Of a stretch of DNA of 21,490 nt, positions 15,001 to 21,490 are shown in pieces. The stretch is from JACKOF01 sp041571855 (GTDB lineage: Bacteria; Pseudomonadota; Gammaproteobacteria; Pseudomonadales; Porticoccaceae): assembly GCA_041571855.1 (NCBI GenBank), contig JBFFTH010000015.1, positions 1 through 21,490 on the forward strand. Reading direction: 5' to 3'. The translations under genes were made by a program, and so were the position numbers. Positions within the stretch are counted from its first letter, which is position 1. Each line of letters starts with the position of its first letter. Under the pieces are notes generated by a model. It saw only the letters and a list, made by a program, of their open reading frames with translations. It was not told the DNA's origin and did not search any database.

Positions 15001-18000
15001 TTGAACTTCTCACCCCGCGCTATCCACTTATCGATGTCCTTGTCGCTGCGATCCCCGGGAAGCCCGGGGTGAATCACCTGGGCTGTGCACTTCTCTGCCG
15101 CTTTCACCAGATCCCGGTAGGGACCACCCCGGGGATCCTTGATATAGGCCTGTTTCGATTCGTTGTAGGCAAAGATCGACGAGTTGAGATTGGTGCACTC
15201 ATCGCAGGCGGTGCAGTCCTCGGTGTCGATCCAGGGCGCCATATACTGGCCGCCACCCTCTGCCGGGGCCGGTGAAGTTTCCCGGGTGCCCTCCAGCAGC
15301 CGGGCTGCGCCCTCCTCCAGATCGACCGCGCCGCCCTCCGCCAGTTTCAGCAGGCCGCTGGCGATCCTGCTCACCACATCGCGACGGGTTTTCGCCTCGA
15401 GCTGCTCAAGGCTCTCCGATTCCTCTGGCACCACCCCGGCGATCGCCTTCAGCATGACCCAGAAATCCCGGCGCTCCTCACTGGACTTGACCATGATCGA
15501 ATCCACCAGCAGGCGGGTCAGGCGCTGCTTGCTGTCCAGGCTCCAGATAAAAGGGTATTTGCCCTCGCGCTGTTCCTCGGCCAACTCGATAAACTCGGCC
15601 AGCGGCAGCATATCCTCGTGCCAGGTGTCGGGCGGCGCCACGCGGTAATGCTTGCGAAAACGCGCCTCGGTCATGGCGAAATCGGCGAAGGTCATCGGTA
15701 TATCCATGCTCTTCTGGCGCCCGCTCTCCTGGTAGTTGAGGGTATAGACCGGCCAGTCCTGTAACGGCGCGGGGTTGCCATCGAGGTCGAAACACTCCTG
15801 CGGCGTCACGCCGCGATCCGGGTCGTAGCGAAACAGCGGGTAGGCGCGTGACTCCACCGCTAGCTTGGCCTGGTGGTGTCCCATGTCGTCGCCGATGCCG
15901 TGCTCGGGCTGACAGGCGGTATAGAGATTAAACAGGGCCGGCCTTCGCGCCATCAGTCCCTGCACGAAGCCCTCAATCATATGGTTGGCGTGGGCAATGG
16001 TGCTCTGCATCACGTAGCTGGTGCGGTGGGCCATGCCGATCAGGCCAATTTCCTTGCGCATTTCGCCCTTGCCCTGTGCCGCCTTGCCAAACTGGGCCAT
16101 ATCCGAAACCTGCCCCATGAAACCGGATGTGCAGGCCTGGCCACCGGTGTTGGAATAAACCTGGGTGTCCACCACCAGCACCTTGATCGGCTTGCCCGAT
16201 ATCAGCGCGCGGGAAAGGTTCTGGAAGCCGATATCATACATCGCGCCATCGCCGCCCACCGCTACCACCGGCGGACAGAGCAGGAATTCTTCATCGGTGA
16301 AATCCTGCCACTTGAAGTAGGTAAAAAATTCCCCGTGCTCGGCCTCGGAGTAATTGCCAGCAATTTCCAGTTCCGCCTGGCGGATGGCCCTGAAGCCATC
16401 CGCCATCTTGGCCATGTGGCCCTCAAAAATACCCATCGCCATGGAAGCGGTGTCCTGGAACAGGTGATTGGCCCAGGGAAAGGGATACGGGTTGAAAGGA
16501 TAGGTGCTGCCCCAGACCGAGGTGCAGCCGGTGGCGTTGACCATGCCCATGCTGGAGCGCCCACGGCCGGTGGTACCCTCGCTGTAGCGGTATTTCAGGT
16601 CCTTAAGTTTTGCCACCAGGCCAGTGACCCGACGCAGCCAGTCGGGGTCGATGGGCTGGCTGCCGCGCAGGTTTTCCATGCGCCTGGAAAGATCTGACAG
16701 GGTCAGCTCCTCGCCATCCGCGGAGGAGAGTATCTGGGCCATGGCGTCGGTATCATCGACGTTGACCTCCTGCACCAGCTGCATCTGGATATGTTTCTCC
16801 AGCCGGACTATCAGTTCCTCCAGATAGGCAATATGCTTTTTCACCCGCGGCTGCATCAGCGCTTCCACCGTAGCGGTAAACAGGTGCAGCACCGTCTTTT
16901 CCGAACAGCCCAGACAGGCCCCGTCGCCGGAAGTCAGGTTGAGATAAGCCTCCTTGTCAAGCAGGATGGTTTCCAGCGCACCAATGCCCTCCTCCAGGTT
17001 CTCTACCCGGATATACTTCTCGGGGGTATTGGGCAGATCGCGCCAGAAATCCCAGTGCTGGCGCAGTTGTGCAACCGAGTCATCGGTCTGGGTCACCGGA
17101 ATCAGGGCCGCGTCATCACAGACCGCCACGCATTCCATACAGCCCTTGCAGGTGTAGGGATCGACCGTAATGCTGAGCAGTGCACCACTGCCCGCCTCTT
17201 TCTTTTCCGGCAGGCTGTAGTAGGGGCGACTGAGTGCAAACTGGAAGCCGTTCAGCTCTTTCCTGAACAGGTCGAACTCCTCCGTCATGATCTGCTTCTC
17301 ATTCTGGGGCAGGTTCGAGGACATGATGGTAGTTGCGATGGCCTCCTCCATCATGGCGCTCACCGACTCCGTTTCCGCCGCGCCGGCGAATAAAGTGCGC
17401 AGGTTGCGCTCCAGTTGGCGCACAGCGCGCGGCAGCTGTTGCAGGCTATTGCCCTTTTTCTTCAGACGTGTCACTACCGTGTCCATCACCTGCCCCACCT
17501 CATTGACCAGGCCGGGAATGGCGGTATCGGGGCACACGGTATAGCAGTTGCCACAGGCGGTGCATGCCTCGGGGACCCACTGCGGGTGCTCGAAACGAAT
17601 ACCCGTCATATCGCGGAACAGCGCCGTGGAGGCGGGCATGATACCGAGACCGATAAAGGGATCCGTCAGGTTGTCACTGCCCATACCCCGGGCGTAGAAG
17701 TTACCGGTCTGCTCCCAGAAGCGGTGGATATCGGTGGCCGGCGATTTGCTTTGCGGCAGGTCCCTCACCATCACCGGCAGCGGTGGCTCGGCCCGGCTGT
17801 CAACCACCTTCAAGGTCTGCACACCCACCCGCTTGTCGGTCACCTCCTGGATTTCATCGAAGCCGCGGCGCACCACCCGGCAATTGTCTTCCACCACCCG
17901 CGCGCCCTTGCTGCCAAATTTGTCCTGAAGCTGGCTGCGGATGGACGCAAGCAGCTTCTCCTCGTTGAGCCCGGCCTGCGCCACAACGGGCGAGGCGGCA

Positions 18001-19925
18001 AAAAAGGCGCCCTGGAAAGCAATGCCCTGCATGCGCAGTTGCAGTTCCGGGTCGGTGGCCTCCTCGCGTGCGATTTTGAAGGCGTCCAGATAAAACAGGC
18101 GAATGCCCTTGTCGACGATCAGCTGTTGATAGCGTTCAGGTATCTCTGCCCAGAGCGCGTCCGGGCTGGGCTGATCGGACTGGATAATAAAAACGCCGCC
18201 GTCTTTGAGTCCGGCCAGGGCGTTGGTGTGGTGAAATACGTTGGGATCGGGAGACAGCACGACATCGACATAATAGTATTCGCAGTTGATGCGAATGGGC
18301 TCTGGCGCCGCCGACAGGTAGTAGGTGGTCGGCTGGCCCTTTTTTTCGGAACCGTACTTGGGGTTGGCCTTGATATGGTAGCCCAACAGTTCGAAAAGGG
18401 TCATGGCCAGGTTCTTGCCGGTAGTGATGGCGCCCCAGCCGCCCACGGAATGGAAACGCACAGTGACGCTGCCCTTCGGCATCAGGTTCGGGTTCTCGCT
18501 GCCGCGCACGGCCAGCTGACGCACACCGGGGTAATGCTCCTCGATATTCTGCTGGTGTATCTCCTGCTTTGGCGTCAGCGCCCTCTCGCGCAGAAAATCG
18601 ATAGACAGATAGAAGTACTTCTTGCGGGCCCCGTCCGGCAACATGTTTTCCACCGCGCCGATGATTCCTTCCGGTTGCAGATCCCGGCTGCCGAGACCAA
18701 AAGAGCCGGAATAGAGGGAGGGGATATCGCGCAGGTCGCTGTAGCTCTCCAGCTCTGGATAGGGGCGCTGCCGTTTCTCCTTGCCATTTTCAATCGACTT
18801 GCTGAGCACCGCCCGGATCTCACGCATCAGCGGCAGGTCGGCGGCCAGCGGCTGGTCCAGCCGTTCCAGCACCGCGATACCCTTGCGTCCCTTGATCACA
18901 CGGCTTATTTCTGCCGAGGGAAAGGGTCGAAACATGGTCAGGTTCACCACTCCCAGCTTGATCTTGCGCGTCTCGCGCAGGTAGTCCGCAACCACCTCCG
19001 CGCTGGGGATCACGCTGCCCTGGCCGATAATCAGGTAGTCGGCGTCCTCGCAGCGATAGCTGGAAACCGGCCCGTAGTGCCGCCCGGTCAACTGTTCGAA
19101 CTCTTCAAATGCCTGTGCCGCCAGATCCGGAATATGGTCGAAGAAGAAGGGCCGCTGCGCCGCCACGCTCTGCATGTAGGCATCCTGGTTCTGAACCAGG
19201 CCCGCCATCACCGGGTTGTCCACGTCCCACAGTTCGGGAATGCGACGCCGCTGGTCGCCGTAGATAATGCGCTGGGCCGCTGTCGGGGTATCGATAATAT
19301 CCTCCGGTCGTCCCAGGTACTCCCCGATCAGCTCGCGCTCGGGCAACAGCATTGACTCAATCAGGTGGGTGGTAAGAAAACCGTCCTGGGCGACGATACC
19401 CGGCGTCAGGGCCAGCTCGGCAAGGCGGTGGGCGATGATGTTGAGGTCGGCCGCCTGCTGCCCGGTTGCGGCGAACAGCTGAAAGAAGCCGGTATCGTCC
19501 ACACAGTGATAATCATCGTGTCCGGCGTGAACATTGAGGGTGGCTTTTGTCATTGCCCGGGCGCCCACGTTCAGGACGTAGGTCAGACGCTTGCCGACCG
19601 CCGCATAGAGAGACTCGTGCATATAGGCAATGCCCTGCCCGGAAGAAAAGTTGGAGGCCCTGAGGCCGGTCATGGCGAGGCCGGCAGTCACCGCCGCCGC
19701 GGCGTGCTCGCCCTCGGGTTCGATAAAGATCAGCGGACGGCCGGAAATATTGATGTGCCCCGCGGCAACCGCCTCGGCCCAGTATTCACCCATCTGGGTT
19801 GAGGGCGTGATGGGATAGGCGCCGGCGGCATCGGTCGACTCCCGCTCGCACATGATCACTGCTGTGTTGCCGTCCATAGCCACGCGGCGTCCTGGATATT
19901 TGACGGTGCGCTGCATCTTGCTCAT
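14997..19925 (-). CDS. Giant pyruvate:ferredoxin/flavodoxin oxidoreductase (PFOR) with extra domains
   Basis: A 1642-aa single-chain 2-oxoacid oxidoreductase; ordinary PFOR/NifJ is about 1170-1230 aa. Expected reaction: pyruvate + CoA to acetyl-CoA + CO2 with reduced ferredoxin/flavodoxin. Visible: domain I with AYPITPSTQMGEYW (36-49) and NVGARAM (119-125); the gamma-type domain from about 485 (VGGWGAITTGKN); two ferredoxin motifs, C788-C791-C794-C798 and C926-C929-C932-C936; TPP domain with CLGC (C1004, C1007), ATGC (C1134), GGDGAMYDIG (1224-1233), DTQVYSNTGGQ (1253-1263) and TAC (C1338), the proximal cluster ligands. Oddities: about 127 aa separate the two ferredoxin motifs, about 126 aa lie between C1007 and C1134 (about 24 in D. 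africanus PFOR), and a 270-aa C-terminal extension carries another motif, C1571-C1574-C1577...C1613. The ribosome-binding site GAGGAG is 6-7 bases upstream. Substrate preference is inferred. Confidence 0.93.
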   Translation of the reverse strand: MSKMQRTVKYPGRRVAMDGNTAVIMCERESTDAAGAYPITPSTQMGEYWAEAVAAGHINISGRPLIFIEPEGEHAAAAVTAGLAMTGLRASNFSSGQGIAYMHESLYAAVGKRLTYVLNVGARAMTKATLNVHAGHDDYHCVDDTGFFQLFAATGQQAADLNIIAHRLAELALTPGIVAQDGFLTTHLIESMLLPERELIGEYLGRPEDIIDTPTAAQRIIYGDQRRRIPELWDVDNPVMAGLVQNQDAYMQSVAAQRPFFFDHIPDLAAQAFEEFEQLTGRHYGPVSSYRCEDADYLIIGQGSVIPSAEVVADYLRETRKIKLGVVNLTMFRPFPSAEISRVIKGRKGIAVLERLDQPLAADLPLMREIRAVLSKSIENGKEKRQRPYPELESYSDLRDIPSLYSGSFGLGSRDLQPEGIIGAVENMLPDGARKKYFYLSIDFLRERALTPKQEIHQQNIEEHYPGVRQLAVRGSENPNLMPKGSVTVRFHSVGGWGAITTGKNLAMTLFELLGYHIKANPKYGSEKKGQPTTYYLSAAPEPIRINCEYYYVDVVLSPDPNVFHHTNALAGLKDGGVFIIQSDQPSPDALWAEIPERYQQLIVDKGIRLFYLDAFKIAREEATDPELQLRMQGIAFQGAFFAASPVVAQAGLNEEKLLASIRSQLQDKFGSKGARVVEDNCRVVRRGFDEIQEVTDKRVGVQTLKVVDSRAEPPLPVMVRDLPQSKSPATDIHRFWEQTGNFYARGMGSDNLTDPFIGLGIMPASTALFRDMTGIRFEHPQWVPEACTACGNCYTVCPDTAIPGLVNEVGQVMDTVVTRLKKKGNSLQQLPRAVRQLERNLRTLFAGAAETESVSAMMEEAIATTIMSSNLPQNEKQIMTEEFDLFRKELNGFQFALSRPYYSLPEKKEAGSGALLSITVDPYTCKGCMECVAVCDDAALIPVTQTDDSVAQLRQHWDFWRDLPNTPEKYIRVENLEEGIGALETILLDKEAYLNLTSGDGACLGCSEKTVLHLFTATVEALMQPRVKKHIAYLEELIVRLEKHIQMQLVQEVNVDDTDAMAQILSSADGEELTLSDLSRRMENLRGSQPIDPDWLRRVTGLVAKLKDLKYRYSEGTTGRGRSSMGMVNATGCTSVWGSTYPFNPYPFPWANHLFQDTASMAMGIFEGHMAKMADGFRAIRQAELEIAGNYSEAEHGEFFTYFKWQDFTDEEFLLCPPVVAVGGDGAMYDIGFQNLSRALISGKPIKVLVVDTQVYSNTGGQACTSGFMGQVSDMAQFGKAAQGKGEMRKEIGLIGMAHRTSYVMQSTIAHANHMIEGFVQGLMARRPALFNLYTACQPEHGIGDDMGHHQAKLAVESRAYPLFRYDPDRGVTPQECFDLDGNPAPLQDWPVYTLNYQESGRQKSMDIPMTFADFAMTEARFRKHYRVAPPDTWHEDMLPLAEFIELAEEQREGKYPFIWSLDSKQRLTRLLVDSIMVKSSEERRDFWVMLKAIAGVVPEESESLEQLEAKTRRDVVSRIASGLLKLAEGGAVDLEEGAARLLEGTRETSPAPAEGGGQYMAPWIDTEDCTACDECTNLNSSIFAYNESKQAYIKDPRGGPYRDLVKAAEKCTAQVIHPGLPGDRSDKDIDKWIARGEKFN

Positions 19926-19957
19926 CGCTGTCTCCTCGTTTGGTCTAGCGCCTCGAC

Positions 19958-20821
19958 TCAGGTCGAAGCCTCCGGCAGTGCAGAGTGGCGAATAATTTTT
20001 TTCGCTGCGGCGCCCTTGATCACGGCCGCCTTTTCGTCCACCCAGACAATGGCCCCGGTGGGGCAGCGCTCAATCGCCCGTCGATTGTCTTGGGGGCGTC
20101 TGTAATCAATCACCGGCAGGTTTTCGATCATTGAAATGAGCCCTGGCGCGTCCACTGCACACCGCTCGCAGGCGGTGCATGCCACCTCGCAGTTGGCCAG
20201 AATCTCATCACCCTGTTCCCGGTTGCGGCAGGCCACCCACAACTGGCGCGTCACCGGTTGCAGGGAAAACAGATCCTTCGGACAGGCATCGACGCAATCA
20301 CCGCATGCTGTGCACTTGTCGTTGTCCACCACGGGCAGCAAGTGGCGATCCATGACGATGGCTTCGAAATCACAGGCGCGATCACAGTCTCCCAGGCCCA
20401 GGCACCCCCAGAAGCAGCTTTTGCCGCCTCCTGCCACCTGAGCCGCCGCAAGGCAGGTCTGATGTCCCTCGTAATGCGCCCGGTTGCGGGCAACATTGAT
20501 ACCGCCGGCACAGGCCAGGCGGGCCACCAGCCTGGTCTCCACGCCCACAGACACACCCAGGTAGCTGGCGATGGCCGACCGTGCCTGGTCATTGCTGACG
20601 GTGCACTTTCCCGGCAGGGCCTCGCCCTGCACCAGTGCTTCTGCAAAAGGGCGGCAGCCCGGATAGCCGCAGGCCCCGCAGTTCGAGTGCGGCAGCATCT
20701 CTTCCACGACATCGATGCGAGGGTCCTCTTCGACATGGAATTTGCGGTTGGCAACTATCAGCATGGTCGCCAGCAAAAAGGTCAACCCGCCAATTGCAGC
20801 AACGGAAGTCAGCATAATCAT
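19958..20821 (-). CDS. rnfB: Rnf electron transport complex subunit B, long multi-[4Fe-4S] form
   Basis: Ferredoxin-interacting Rnf subunit: one N-terminal TM helix (about residues 4-26), then the CGACGYPGCRPFAEAL cluster domain. The length is 287-289 aa, against 192 in E. coli RsxB. In numbering from a TTG at 20825-20827, cysteines are 50-53-58-75 (first cluster), 138-142-148-152 (the CFWGCLGLGDCDRAC pattern of anaerobe-type RnfB), 172-175-178-182 (CTACGDCVDACP) and 217-220-223...255 (a further CxxCxxC...CP set). The start is unsure: the ATG at 20819-20821 is used here, but the TTG two codons upstream also aligns with the family, and the GGGAG upstream is rather distant from both. The gene heads the operon, 32 bases before the PFOR gene. 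Confidence 0.93.
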   Translation of the reverse strand: MIMLTSVAAIGGLTFLLATMLIVANRKFHVEEDPRIDVVEEMLPHSNCGACGYPGCRPFAEALVQGEALPGKCTVSNDQARSAIASYLGVSVGVETRLVARLACAGGINVARNRAHYEGHQTCLAAAQVAGGGKSCFWGCLGLGDCDRACDFEAIVMDRHLLPVVDNDKCTACGDCVDACPKDLFSLQPVTRQLWVACRNREQGDEILANCEVACTACERCAVDAPGLISMIENLPVIDYRRPQDNRRAIERCPTGAIVWVDEKAAVIKGAAAKKIIRHSALPEAST

Positions 20822-20918
20822 ATTCAATTGACTATATTTGGATCTCCCTTGAGGATAAACCAGTCATCACCGCATGGGGAGCCGGACCCTGAACCTGGCA
20901 AAATTACAACCTGATTCA

Positions 20919-20932
20919 TTGATTTACATCAA
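20919..20932. promoter_or_regulatory. Perfect FNR/Anr-family binding site (TTGAT-N4-ATCAA)
   Basis: The sequence TTGATttacATCAA matches the FNR/Anr consensus at all ten conserved positions. Chance expectation for a perfect match in 21.5 kb is about 0.02. The centre lies about 104 bp upstream of the rnfB ATG and about 214 bp upstream of speA, so the rnf-PFOR operon is the likelier target. Because no clear -10 lies 22 bp further on, whether it activates from a class I or class II position or acts otherwise is not settled. Confidence 0.8.
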
Positions 20933-20980
20933 CCGCAGGAATAAGGAGGTAACCGCGGGTTGACGATATGTCAGGGTGGT

Positions 20981-20994
20981 ATCAAGTACTTGAT
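20981..20994. repeat. 14-bp perfect palindrome overlapping speA promoter
   Basis: ATCAAGTACTTGAT is its own reverse complement. It overlaps the -35 hexamer of the putative speA promoter, which is a classic operator position. It carries the same pentamers as the FNR box but turned outward (ATCAA-N4-TTGAT), so it is not itself a standard FNR site. The binding protein is unknown. Confidence 0.5.
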
Positions 20995-21017
20995 TTATTG
21001 TTATTTGGACCTAGAAT
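20990..21017 (+). promoter_or_regulatory. Putative sigma-70 promoter of speA
   Basis: TTGATT (20990-20995, 4 of 6) and TAGAAT (21012-21017, 5 of 6) are separated by 16 bp. Transcription would start near 21024, giving a leader of about 116 nt. The -35 overlaps the palindrome at 20981-20994. Confidence 0.5.
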
Positions 21018-21063
21018 TAGCGCACTTTTTTCACTGCTCAAGACTGCATGAACATCTAGACCG

Positions 21064-21087
21064 GCGCCTCGCAACAACCGAGGGCGC
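21064..21087 (+). repeat. Hairpin in the speA leader
   Basis: Arms gcgcctcg (21064-21071) and cgagggcgc (21079-21087) pair over eight base pairs with one bulged G and a seven-base loop. No U run follows, so it is not an intrinsic terminator. A role in leader RNA structure is possible but not shown. Confidence 0.35.
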
Positions 21088-21139
21088 GAAAGCATCAAAT
21101 CGCAAACGCCTTCTGGCTGCAACCTGTGAGGATGGCTTA

Positions 21140-21490
21140 ATGGGACAATCGCCCAAGCACATTTTACCGACACCCACCACTGAGTGGACAACCGAAGACA
21201 GCGCCCGCCTCTACGGCATCAGGGAGTGGGGCCTGGGATATTTTGACATCTCGCAAAGCGGGGATGTCACCGTCAATGTTCCCGGCCTGGAAAATTCCCC
21301 GTCAGTACCGGTCACCGACATCATCAGCGGCATCCAGGAGCGCGGCCTGGATATGCCCTGTATCCTGCGCATCGAGAACCTGCTGGATGAACGCATCAAG
21401 GCCCTGAACGAGGCATTCCGCCATGCCATTGCAGAGCATAATTACAACAGCGAATACCGCGGCGTATTCCCGATCAAGGTCAACCAGCAA
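21140..21490 (+). CDS. speA: Biosynthetic arginine decarboxylase SpeA (N-terminal part, runs off window)
   Basis: PLP-dependent enzyme that converts arginine to agmatine, the first step of the agmatine route to putrescine and spermidine. 117 codons are present with no stop before the window ends; the family is about 630-660 aa. YGIREWGLGYFDI (residues 25-37) and the PIKVNQQ end (PLP-lysine region, FPIKVNQ) are strong signatures of bacterial biosynthetic SpeA. The ATG at 21140 was chosen because a GAGGAT ribosome-binding sequence precedes it. The frame is in fact open for 60 codons further upstream, but that part has no family-like sequence. The gene is divergent from the rnf operon and looks functionally separate from it. 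Confidence 0.95.
   Translation, partial: MGQSPKHILPTPTTEWTTEDSARLYGIREWGLGYFDISQSGDVTVNVPGLENSPSVPVTDIISGIQERGLDMPCILRIENLLDERIKALNEAFRHAIAEHNYNSEYRGVFPIKVNQQ

Larger units (their letters stand above)
20822..21139. other. Divergent regulatory region between rnfB and speA
   Basis: About 310 bp with no convincing gene. It holds a perfect FNR/Anr box (20919-20932), a 14-bp palindrome (20981-20994) overlapping a speA promoter (20990-21017), a GC-rich hairpin in the speA leader (21064-21087) and a consensus-like Shine-Dalgarno AAGGAGGT (20943-20950) that has no well-placed start codon. -10-like hexamers for rnfB on the minus strand occur at 20903-20908 (TGTAAT), 20852-20857 (TATCCT) and 20831-20836 (TATAGT), none with a good -35. 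Confidence 0.8.

Noticed and set aside
13612..15072. 486-codon plus-strand open frame opposite rnfC
   Set aside because: Antisense shadow of rnfC; no recognisable protein features.
17415..19355. 646-codon plus-strand open frame opposite the PFOR gene
   Set aside because: Long antisense frames are common opposite GC-rich genes. Its His/Gln/Ala-rich translation shows no family features, while the minus strand has unambiguous PFOR motifs.
20968..21051. 27-codon hydrophobic open frame (starts MSGWYQVLDLLLFG) after a strong AAGGAGGT
   Set aside because: The AAGGAGGT at 20943-20950 is 17-18 bases from the ATG, too far for normal initiation, and the speA promoter lies inside the frame. Without conservation it is probably chance.
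20960..21139. In-frame 60-codon upstream extension of speA from a TTG at 20960, ten bases after AGGAGG
   Set aside because: The translation does not resemble the SpeA N-terminus, a sigma-70 promoter lies within it, and the ATG at 21140 has its own ribosome-binding site and gives the expected family start.
1..21490. Search for CRISPR arrays, tRNA/rRNA genes, insertion sequences and att sites
   Set aside because: No regular repeat arrays, cloverleaf-like segments, transposase genes or terminal repeats were seen in the gaps.

Overview
The window looks like a gammaproteobacterial chromosome, probably marine and pseudomonad- or Cellvibrionales-like. This is inferred from the gene content (carA-carB-greA, yhbY, rlmE-ftsH, speA), protein similarity and the GC-rich DNA. 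No 16S rRNA is present, so nothing finer can be claimed. Both end genes run off the window: ftsH on the left and speA on the right.

Left part (1-9000): conserved housekeeping block. ftsH (partial) and rlmE lie on the minus strand, divergent from yhbY, which ends in its own terminator. A HAD-IIA phosphatase gene then sits between yhbY and the carA-carB-greA operon (minus strand; greA closes with a strong terminator). The usual dapB neighbour upstream of carA is absent. Instead there is a 390 bp gap with a near-consensus promoter, an intrinsic terminator and a nested palindrome. These could be a carAB attenuator leader or a small RNA gene.

Middle and right (9270-20830): a small SirB2-family membrane protein gene (plus strand) faces a compact minus-strand operon, in transcription order: rnfB, a giant pyruvate:ferredoxin oxidoreductase (PFOR, 1642 aa), rnfC, rnfD, rnfG, rnfE, rnfA, a 67-aa Cys-rich single-TM protein, and a plant-type ferredoxin-NADP reductase (FNR). 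From the PFOR stop to the FNR start, adjacent genes overlap by a few bases or are 1 nt apart. All six Rnf subunits are present, in the order B-(PFOR)-C-D-G-E-A rather than the A-B-C-D-G-E of most gammaproteobacteria, and RnfB is the long, multi-cluster type. A perfect FNR/Anr box lies about 100 bp upstream of rnfB, suggesting oxygen control.

The likely joint function is a low-potential electron module. PFOR would oxidise pyruvate (or another 2-oxoacid). Rnf would couple the low-potential electrons to NAD+ and an ion gradient, or run in reverse to drive them uphill. The FNR would link the pool to NADPH. The Cys-rich protein may help assemble the membrane Fe-S centre of RnfA/RnfE. No ferredoxin or flavodoxin gene lies in the window. 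The PFOR is about 400-450 aa longer than usual, with three insertions or extensions including an extra C-terminal Cys cluster. The most novel element here is this PFOR-Rnf-FNR operon.

Right end (20830-21490): a divergent regulatory region with the FNR box, a 14-bp perfect palindrome overlapping a promoter, and the start of speA (biosynthetic arginine decarboxylase).
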